In this document: piece after piece, positions 18,150-25,510 of the stretch
Layout of the letters: each line of letters starts with the position of its first letter
Numbering within the stretch: position 1 is the stretch's first letter
NCBI GenBank assembly: GCA_946482165.1
Contig: CAMLQS010000011.1
Coordinates: forward strand, 1 to 35,961
Reading direction: 5' to 3'
Source of the DNA: an uncultured Verrucomicrobiota bacterium
GTDB taxonomy: Bacteria > Verrucomicrobiota > Verrucomicrobiae > Opitutales > Opitutaceae
DNA: 35,961 nt
The notes under the pieces: generated by a model
Told to the model about the DNA's origin: nothing
Databases searched by the model: none
The model's input: the letters and a program-made list of their open reading frames with translations, nothing else
Translations under genes and position numbers: made by a program

Positions 18150-20699
18150 ATGATCTTCCTCCTGAAATTTGCCTGGCGCGATGCCCGCGCCTCCCGCGGA
18201 CGGCTCGCGCTCACCGCGCTGGCCGTGGTCGCCGGTGTGGCGGCTCTCGCGGCGACCGGCTCGTTGGGGCAAAACATCCGCGCCGCGATCGACCTCCAGG
18301 CGAAGGCGCTGCTCGGCGCCGACCTCGTGGTCGAATCGCGCAGCGCGCCGGACGAAGAGGTGGACGCCTTCCTGCGCGGCCTCGGCGGCGAGCAGGCGCG
18401 GGAGCAAGCCTTCGCCTCCATGCTTGCCGTGCTGGGCCCGGAAAAGCGGGTGACCGGTTCGCGCCTGGTGACGGTGCGCGCGGTGGACGCCGCGTATCCC
18501 TACTATGGCGAAGTGACGAGCGTCCCCGTCGGCGCGCGGGCCGAGCTGAACGCGGGCGAAGCCGTGCTCGTCGAGGAGACCTTGATGACCCAGTTCGGGC
18601 TCGAGCCCGGTGCGACGGTGCGCCTCGGCCGGAAGGAGTTTCGCGTGGCGGGCGCGTTGCAGAAACTCCCCGGCGAGTCCGCGGCGGTGGCCATGCTTTC
18701 CCCGCGCGTGCTGGTGAGCCGAGCCGCGCTCGACGGCACCGGGCTTCTCGGTCCCGGCGCGCTCGTGCGCTACCGCACGCATTTCAAGTTTCCCTCCACG
18801 ACGGACGTCGAGGCCCTCGCGCGGCGCGAACGCGAACGCATGCGCGCCCTGCGGCTCAACGAGGACACGGTGGGCGAACGCAAGCGCGAGCTCGGCCGCG
18901 CGATGGAGAACGTGAACGCCTTCCTCAGCCTCACGGGCCTCGTGGCCTTGCTGCTCGGCGCGGTCGGCGTGGCGGCGGCGATGAACGCGATGGTGCGGCG
19001 CAAGCTCGCGACCGTGGCGGTGCTGCGCTGCCTCGGCGCCGGCGCGGGGCTGGGACTCGGCGTGTTCCTCCTCCAGGGCGTCGCCGTCGGCGTCGCGGGC
19101 AGCGCGGCCGGCGCGCTTGCGGGCGCGGGCTTGCAAGCCGCGCTGGCCTCGCTCGTGCGAGACTTCCTGCCGATGTCGGCGGGCGAGTTTGGCGTGCGCT
19201 GGCTGGAAATCGCGCGCGCAGCGGGAATCGGCGTGGCGCTGACCACGCTCTGCACGCTGGTGCCGCTGCTCGCGGTGCGCCGCGTGTCGCCTCTGGCGGT
19301 GCTGCGCGCGGTGGAGCCGGAGACCGGCCGGCGCGATCTGCTGCGCTGGGCCGCGGGGGCTTTGTTGCTCGCGCTGGTGCTGGCCTTGACCCTGTGGCTG
19401 GCCGGCGGCTGGCGGCGCGGGCTGGGTTTCGCGGGCGGACTCGTCGCCGCGGGATTGGCGCTGGCCCTGGTGGCGCGCGGCGTGATGGCGCTCGCTCGTC
19501 GCGCCTCGCGGCTCTTGCGAGGCCTGCCCTTCTCGCTGCGTCAGGGACTCGCGAATCTCTATCGGCCGGGCAACCGCACCGCGCGTCTCGTGGTGGCGCT
19601 CGGGCTTGGCGCTTTCTTGCTCCTCACGCTGGCGTTTTCGCGCGGCGCCTTGCTCGGGCAGATCAAGCTCGCGGGCTCGGAGGGGCGGCCGAACCTGTTG
19701 TTTTTCGACGTGCAGGACGACCAGGTGGAGAGCCTGCGCGAAACGCTCGCCAACACCGGCGCACCGCTTCTGGCCGAGGCGCCCATTGTCACGATGCGGC
19801 TCGCGAAGGTGAAGGGGCGCGCGGTCGAGGAGCTGTTGCGCGACCGGAGCGCGGGCATCCCGGGCTGGACGCTGCGGCGCGAGTATCGCTCGAGCTACCG
19901 CGAGAAACCGGCCGAGACGGAGAAGGTGGTTTCGGGCGGGTGGACCGCGCGCTTCGAGTCGACCGGCGCGGCGGACGAGGTGGTGCCGATCTCGGTCGAG
20001 CAGGGCCTGGCCAAGGACCTTCGCCTCGTCCTCGGCGACGAGCTGGAGTGGGATGTGCAAGGCGTGCCGTTGCGCTCCCGCGTGGCGAGCCTGCGCGAGG
20101 TGGAGTGGCGGCGCATGTCGCCCAATTTTTTCGTGCTCTTCCCGGCCGGCGTGCTGGAGGCGGCGCCGAAATTCCACGTGCTGGCGGCGCGCGCCGAGGA
20201 CAAGTCGCTCAACGCCGCGGTGCAGCGCGCGGTCACCAACGCCTACCCGAACGTTTCGATCCTGGATCTAGGACTCGTGATCGAGTCGCTGGACGCCGTG
20301 TTCGAAAAGGCGGAGCTCGCGGTGCGTTTCATCGCGCTCTTCACGCTCGCGACCGGCGTGGTGGTGCTGGCGGGCGCGCTGGCGGCGGGTCGCGAGCAAC
20401 GCGTGCGCGAGGCGGTGCTGCTGCGCACGCTCGGCGCGAGCGGCGGGCAGGTGCGCGCCGCGCTTCTGGCCGAGCTCTCCGCCCTCGGCCTGATGGCTGG
20501 GGCGACCGGCGCGCTGCTCGCCCTCGGAGGAGGCGCGGCGGTGGCGAAATTCGTCTTCGAGGTGACGCCGGTGCTGCCTTGGACGCCCGTGCTCGTCACG
20601 ACCGGCGCGGTGACGGCGCTGACCATCGCGGTAGGCCTTCTAACCCAGCGCGGCCTGCTGCGCCGCCCGCCTTTGGAAGTGTTGCGCGCGGAGGGGTGA
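18150..20699 (+). CDS. ABC transporter permease, YbbP-like (two FtsX domains)
   Basis: An 849-residue membrane protein from the ATG at 18150 (MIFLLKFAWRDARASRGRLA). Starts further upstream would translate the inverted repeat. There is one N-terminal membrane helix (about 18-38) and a large extracytoplasmic region. A first FtsX block follows (SLTGLVALLLGAVGVAAAMN, RKLATVAVLRCLGAG), then a middle membrane/loop region, and a C-terminal FtsX block (FIALFTLATGVVVLAGALAA, REAVLLRTLGASGGQVRAAL). The architecture fits YbbP. In E. coli ybbA-ybbP pairs with tesA. The substrate is unproven; a lipid or lysophospholipid is an inference. It converges on the helicase gene with a 9-base gap. Confidence 0.92.
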   Translation: MIFLLKFAWRDARASRGRLALTALAVVAGVAALAATGSLGQNIRAAIDLQAKALLGADLVVESRSAPDEEVDAFLRGLGGEQAREQAFASMLAVLGPEKRVTGSRLVTVRAVDAAYPYYGEVTSVPVGARAELNAGEAVLVEETLMTQFGLEPGATVRLGRKEFRVAGALQKLPGESAAVAMLSPRVLVSRAALDGTGLLGPGALVRYRTHFKFPSTTDVEALARRERERMRALRLNEDTVGERKRELGRAMENVNAFLSLTGLVALLLGAVGVAAAMNAMVRRKLATVAVLRCLGAGAGLGLGVFLLQGVAVGVAGSAAGALAGAGLQAALASLVRDFLPMSAGEFGVRWLEIARAAGIGVALTTLCTLVPLLAVRRVSPLAVLRAVEPETGRRDLLRWAAGALLLALVLALTLWLAGGWRRGLGFAGGLVAAGLALALVARGVMALARRASRLLRGLPFSLRQGLANLYRPGNRTARLVVALGLGAFLLLTLAFSRGALLGQIKLAGSEGRPNLLFFDVQDDQVESLRETLANTGAPLLAEAPIVTMRLAKVKGRAVEELLRDRSAGIPGWTLRREYRSSYREKPAETEKVVSGGWTARFESTGAADEVVPISVEQGLAKDLRLVLGDELEWDVQGVPLRSRVASLREVEWRRMSPNFFVLFPAGVLEAAPKFHVLAARAEDKSLNAAVQRAVTNAYPNVSILDLGLVIESLDAVFEKAELAVRFIALFTLATGVVVLAGALAAGREQRVREAVLLRTLGASGGQVRAALLAELSALGLMAGATGALLALGGGAAVAKFVFEVTPVLPWTPVLVTTGAVTALTIAVGLLTQRGLLRRPPLEVLRAEG

Positions 20700-20708
20700 T
20701 GGCTGGGC

Positions 20709-23700
20709 TTAATGGGCGGGAGTGTCGGTAGTTGGATCTACGGGCGGGCCGGATTCGCGCTGGCGTTTGAGGTGGGTGCGGTGTCCGTGGACGATGCGTT
20801 CGAGTTGGCCTGACGCGTCGCGAAACAGGCCGGGGGTCCACACGCGATGAAGTTCCCAGCCTTGGCTGCGCAGAACGATTGCGCGGAATAGTTCCCATGC
20901 GACGGGATCGGGTGTTTTGCGGTAGCGGTTGAAGTCGGTCAGCACGCCGATGGTGACGTCCTCGGGCATCTCCGGGTGGGTGAGCGCGAGGTCGATGCAA
21001 AAGCCGTCGTTGCCCCAGTGAACGGTCGATCCGACGCCGTGGGTCCGGTGCAGGGCTTGGCCAATCGCCTCCGCGACGAGGGAAGGAGTTCCGCTGGCCA
21101 GCACCGAGCAGGCGGGAGCGGCGTCGCGGCGCGCGGTCTCAAGCTCGTTCTGCCAGCTTTGATAGAGCGCTTCCAGCCGCTCTGCGTAGAGCAGATAGGC
21201 ATAGAGGAGGTGGCGGCCGTTGCGCGGTTCTTCCTGCCCGGCGCTCCCGAGATACTCGGCGCGTGGGATGGAGGTGAGCACGTGGATGGCGTCGCGGGCG
21301 CGGGTGACGAGCACATTGAGCCGGCGCTCGCCGCCGACCTGCGATAGGGCGCCGAAGTTGCGGCGGAACTTGCCATCCTTCGCGATACCGAAGGTGGTGC
21401 AGATGATCATGTGGTCACGCTCGTCGCCCTGCACGTTCTCGAGGTTTTTGACGAAGAGGCCCTCGAACGAGTCGCGGCCGCGGCGCTTGCGGGCGAAGTC
21501 GAGCCGCTCGGCGAAAACGCGGTCGACGGCGGCGCGTTCGTCGAGGGCGTCGAGGATGAGGTCGCGTTGATTGAGGTTGAAGCAGGCGATGCCGATGGAG
21601 GGCGGGCTCGGGTTGTCGAGCAGTTCGGCGACGAGGTCGGCCGCGGCCCGGGCCTCGGCGAGGTTGCCCCGGTTCTCGTAGGCGCCATCCACGCGCTTGA
21701 GCCGGATGGGGGCTCGCAGGGCTTTGTTGCGCGGGTGGCCGGGGATGGGTTGGAGGCGGCTGGTGTAAAATGCCTCGTTGGAGAAGCCGATCAGCGCCTC
21801 GTTGCGCGAGCGGTAGTGGACGTCGAGGAACGCTTCTTGGACTTCGAGGTTAAGCGCGGCGGCGAGCAGGTCCTCGGCCTCGCTTTGTTGCTGGGCGAAG
21901 ACCTCGTCGGCGGTCTCGGCGCCGGTGTCGTCGCTCTCGGCGAGCGACTGTTCGAAAAAGCGGGTGGGCGGGAGCTGCTTGGGGTCGCCGGCGATGACGA
22001 CGCGGCGGCCTCGCAACATGACGGGAAGGGCCTCCTCGAGCCGACACTGGCTGGCCTCGTCGAACACGATGACATCGAAGATGGGCGTGCGGGGGAAAAT
22101 CTGCGCGACGGTCGCGGGACTCGCCATCCAGACGGGGCAGAGATCGAAGAGCGGATCGCCGACGGGGTGGTCGGCGCCGGCGGCGATCATCTGGCGCAGT
22201 TTGAGCGCACGCTCGCCGCGAACGAAAAGTCGCTGGCGAAGCGACGCGCCGGCGGAGTTGAGGCGCGTGCCGGTGCCCGCGAGAAGGCGTTCGCGCCAGA
22301 GCTTGCGCCATCGGTGGAGCACATGGGCGCGGACGAGTTGTTGTTTTTCCGCGGTGCGTTCGGCGAGCTCGGCGAACGCGGCTTCGACGCGCTGGGTGTC
22401 GATGCGGGCGAGGGCCGGGCTGGAGCGGATGCGTTCGCGGATGGTGCTCGCGAGCGCGGCGGCGAGCAGCGCGGTCTCGGCGGCGGGGAGGTCGAGGCCG
22501 AGGTCGATCACGGCCTCGAGCGCGCGGCGGATGGGAGCGGGCAGCAGGGCCAGGCGGTCGGCGAGACGAACCGCCTCGTCGAGCGTGTCGGCGTGGGCGA
22601 GCTGGCGTTCGGCGGCGGGAACGGCGGCGGCGCCTCCGAGCCAAGCAGTAAGATCGGCATGGATGGCCTCATCAGTGAAGAGGGCGGAGTCGAGCGCGGC
22701 GCGATGCCATGCCTCCAGAGTGTCCGCTCGGTCGGCCGATCGCCGGAGCACGGCTATCCACGAGGCGCCATGGGTGGAGAGGAGCGGAAGCAGCGAGTCC
22801 ACCGGTTTTTCGAAGCCGGCGAGTTCAGGCGCGGAGAGGTGATCGTGGATGGCGAACAGTTCGAGCAGCCCGTCGTGGAGCGAGTGGAGTTCGGCGTCGG
22901 CGATCAGGTCGGAAAGCGTTTCGCCAAGGACTTGGGCGCGGAAGTCGCTCCAGAGCCAGCGGGCGCGCAGCGCGTGGTAGAAGCCTCGGGCGCGTTCTAG
23001 GTCGGCGGGCTCCAGCCGGAGTCCGAGGGGGGCAAGGGCCTCGCGGGCGGCTTTTTTTTCGGCGAAGGCGATAAGGCGTTGCAGAGAGCCGGTCTTGGCG
23101 GCCCAGGCGTCGAGCGCGGCGAGGCGGCGCTTGATTTCGCCAAGGGCGGGCGTCACCGGGCCCACGGCGAGAAGCAGTTCGCGGTCCAGCGGGGCGCGGG
23201 GCAAGGGCGTTTCCGCCGCGAGCGCGTGAAGCCTCGCGTGATGGGGCGAGAGCGTGGCGGAGGAAACACCGAGCGTGGCCAGACGGGCGTGGGCGCGACG
23301 GAGCACGGCGTCGAGCAGGTCGGCTAGGCGGCGGCGGGAGGAGGACTGCGTGCCGAATGCCTGGACTGCGGGCGCGAGCAGCGCGGGCGGAAGCGCGGGC
23401 CCGGAGTCGGAGGCAGCGGCGCCGAGGACGCGGGTTTCGTCGAGAGCGCGGGCCGTTTCGAGGATTCGGCGAAGCGAGGATTCGGCGGCCGCCGGGGCGA
23501 GGGACAGCCAAGCATCGATGCGGATGCCCAGCCGGTTGCGGAACGGGCTCTCTTTCCAGCGGGCGAGCGGGGCTCGGCGAAGCACCTCGCCGATGTCGGC
23601 GCGATGGGCGTCCACGAGGGAGGCGTCGAGGCCCTCGATGGCGGGGAGTTCATTGTCGATGTCTGCGCGCAGCGCGAGCCAGCGCCCGGTGAGATCGTGG

Positions 23701-25145
23701 AAGGATGCGGCCTCTTCGTCGCGTGACTGGAGCCGGGCGAAGGCTTCGCGCAGCTCGGCGTGCAATTGGGTCAGCCGCTGATTGACGTGTTGCAAGGCCG
23801 CGGCGGGGTCGGAGATGACGGCTTGTTCGGGTAGATTTTCGAGGCGGTCGCGCAGCGCGAGGTAGAGGGCGCGTCGATCATGGGCGGGGTCGTGGATGAC
23901 GCCGCAGAGTTCGCCCAGCCCCATGCCGTCGAGGCGATATTTCACGACGTCGAGGGCGGTGCGTTTGTCGCACACGAAAAGCACGCGCTGGCCGCGGGCG
24001 AGGTGGTCGCCGACGACGTTTGCGATGGTCTGGCTCTTGCCGGTGCCGGGCGGGCCGTGGATGACGAGCGCGGCGCTGTGGCGGACGAGGCGGACGGCCT
24101 CGGCCTGGCAGGGGTCGGCGTGGGTGACAAGATAGCGTCCAGACTCGCCTTCGGCGTCGGGGCGGCCGGTTGGCGAGACGGGCGCGGCGGCGATAGTTTC
24201 CGCTCCGGGGGAGCGGGTGTGGTCCCATTCGCGGGCGGCGGGCAAGGCGTGGTCGGTCTCGCTGAGGGCGCGGGGCGCGAGAAAAGCGAGGGCGGGATTG
24301 GCGAGGCCGGACTCGTTTTCGATCATCCACTTGGTGTCGCGCAGCAGACCGGGGTTGGTGATCGGGAAGAGGCCGAGCACCGCGGACGGAATGAGAGCGG
24401 CGGAGTCGGGCAGCGCGTCGGTCCGCGGAACGGATTGAAGCGGTGTGTCGGGGCCGAACTCCGCCGCGCCGACGAGGCCGGTCGCGCGTATGACGAGCTC
24501 CAGCGTGTCGCGCACCTCGCGCCAAGGGTCTTTGGCGTCGTCCGCGTCGAGCACTGCGTCGGTGTTCTCGCCGGTCTGCTGCTCGATCCACGCTAGCAGG
24601 GCGGGGTTGGGAACAACCAGATCGCCGCCTTCGCCCGCCGCCTCGATGGTCATGCCGGCGCGCGAGCCTTGGCGGACGCGCAGGTTCACGGGCGCGAGAA
24701 GGACGGGGGCGAGCAGGTTCTTTGTTTGAAAACCGTTGCGTCCGCCTCGACCGGAGGACGCGGGGATGGAGACGAGGGGGAACCCGATGAAGAGAGCGTT
24801 TTCGCCGTGGTCGTTGTAGTAGTCGGTGGCGTCGGCGGCGATGTCGCGGAGCTTGCCGAGGATGCCCGTCTGCCGTTGGTCCGCGCGCGCGGCGGCCTTT
24901 TGTTCGTCGGACCATTCCGGCTCGGGATACTCGGGCTCGCGGAAGGTGGGGACTCGGGCGGAGAACTCCAACGCACGGGAGGGTTGGGCAAGCAGGTTTC
25001 GCAGGAGGTGATCGGGCAGGGGAGCGCCGAGCGCGGCCAGTTCCGTGAGATCGATGCGCTGTCGGCTCTGGTGCGGTCGGGCGTTTAGGCCGGGACCTCG
25101 GGCAAGGCTCGCGTAGAGCCGCTGGAGCATGGCTTGGAGGATCAT
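20709..25145 (-). CDS. large SF1 helicase with C-terminal Vsr/MTES_1575-like nuclease domain
   Basis: A 1478-residue protein from the ATG at 25145 (MILQAMLQRLYASLARGPGL). The frame is open to an ATG at 25397, but the extra 84 Arg/Pro-rich residues look non-coding. An N-terminal domain has GLNARPHQSRQRIDL. The SF1 (Dna2/AAA_11-AAA_12) helicase has Walker A GPPGTGKS at about 364-371, a ~650-residue insert, Walker B VFDEASQ at about 1027-1033, GDPKQLPP and HYRSRNEAL. The last ~100 residues match the restriction-like fold (FCIDLAL, GWELHRVWTPGLFRD). The IExD catalytic motif expected there reads VLTD. Large helicases of this layout occur among candidate phage-defence genes. Confidence 0.87.
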   Translation of the reverse strand: MILQAMLQRLYASLARGPGLNARPHQSRQRIDLTELAALGAPLPDHLLRNLLAQPSRALEFSARVPTFREPEYPEPEWSDEQKAAARADQRQTGILGKLRDIAADATDYYNDHGENALFIGFPLVSIPASSGRGGRNGFQTKNLLAPVLLAPVNLRVRQGSRAGMTIEAAGEGGDLVVPNPALLAWIEQQTGENTDAVLDADDAKDPWREVRDTLELVIRATGLVGAAEFGPDTPLQSVPRTDALPDSAALIPSAVLGLFPITNPGLLRDTKWMIENESGLANPALAFLAPRALSETDHALPAAREWDHTRSPGAETIAAAPVSPTGRPDAEGESGRYLVTHADPCQAEAVRLVRHSAALVIHGPPGTGKSQTIANVVGDHLARGQRVLFVCDKRTALDVVKYRLDGMGLGELCGVIHDPAHDRRALYLALRDRLENLPEQAVISDPAAALQHVNQRLTQLHAELREAFARLQSRDEEAASFHDLTGRWLALRADIDNELPAIEGLDASLVDAHRADIGEVLRRAPLARWKESPFRNRLGIRIDAWLSLAPAAAESSLRRILETARALDETRVLGAAASDSGPALPPALLAPAVQAFGTQSSSRRRLADLLDAVLRRAHARLATLGVSSATLSPHHARLHALAAETPLPRAPLDRELLLAVGPVTPALGEIKRRLAALDAWAAKTGSLQRLIAFAEKKAAREALAPLGLRLEPADLERARGFYHALRARWLWSDFRAQVLGETLSDLIADAELHSLHDGLLELFAIHDHLSAPELAGFEKPVDSLLPLLSTHGASWIAVLRRSADRADTLEAWHRAALDSALFTDEAIHADLTAWLGGAAAVPAAERQLAHADTLDEAVRLADRLALLPAPIRRALEAVIDLGLDLPAAETALLAAALASTIRERIRSSPALARIDTQRVEAAFAELAERTAEKQQLVRAHVLHRWRKLWRERLLAGTGTRLNSAGASLRQRLFVRGERALKLRQMIAAGADHPVGDPLFDLCPVWMASPATVAQIFPRTPIFDVIVFDEASQCRLEEALPVMLRGRRVVIAGDPKQLPPTRFFEQSLAESDDTGAETADEVFAQQQSEAEDLLAAALNLEVQEAFLDVHYRSRNEALIGFSNEAFYTSRLQPIPGHPRNKALRAPIRLKRVDGAYENRGNLAEARAAADLVAELLDNPSPPSIGIACFNLNQRDLILDALDERAAVDRVFAERLDFARKRRGRDSFEGLFVKNLENVQGDERDHMIICTTFGIAKDGKFRRNFGALSQVGGERRLNVLVTRARDAIHVLTSIPRAEYLGSAGQEEPRNGRHLLYAYLLYAERLEALYQSWQNELETARRDAAPACSVLASGTPSLVAEAIGQALHRTHGVGSTVHWGNDGFCIDLALTHPEMPEDVTIGVLTDFNRYRKTPDPVAWELFRAIVLRSQGWELHRVWTPGLFRDASGQLERIVHGHRTHLKRQRESGPPVDPTTDTPAH

Positions 25146-25510
25146 GGCGGGGCGGCGAACCGTGGAGATCATCTCGCCGCGAACACGGTGGATGGGCAAG
25201 CGTGGGCTACGCTGCGGGGATCTCAGGAATCCGGCGGACGCGCCGGGCATCGGCGGCCTCCGCAGCGAGGCGTCCATGCGGCGATAGGCGTGGTTGCGGA
25301 CGAGGTCGCGCGCGGGATGAGCGTGTCCGGGACGGGTGATTGGCGAGGAACGCGATGACCGTCCCGCTCGTGCGTAAAAATGTTTAGATATACGCAAAAC
25401 CTCCCGGTCCCTTGTGGAGCGCGGGGGCGCGCGGCAGCGTCGCGTCGAATTCGCGGATCCCCTCGGAGCTCACCCTCCGTCCGCCCAACCCCAAACCCGC
25501 CTCATACCTC
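25146..25510. promoter_or_regulatory. divergent intergenic region with AT-rich dyad
   Basis: These 365 bases separate the helicase (leftward) from the GH128 gene (rightward). Most is GC-rich and featureless. At 25371-25396 TGCGTA and TACGCA form a perfect 6-bp dyad around a 14-base AT-rich centre (AAAATGTTTAGATA). It is the only AT-rich island here and is a good candidate for a promoter or operator of the GH128 gene, about 115 bases before its start. Confidence 0.4.

Noticed and set aside
17892..20177. Long minus-strand open frame across the permease
   Set aside because: Antisense to a clear FtsX-type permease; the composition is His/Arg/Gln-rich and unlike a real protein.
21411..23000. Plus-strand open frame inside the helicase gene
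   Set aside because: Antisense shadow of the SF1 helicase.
25146..25397. 84-residue N-terminal extension of the helicase
   Set aside because: Arg/Pro/Ser-rich and unlike a domain; the family-like sequence begins at MILQAMLQRLYASL.
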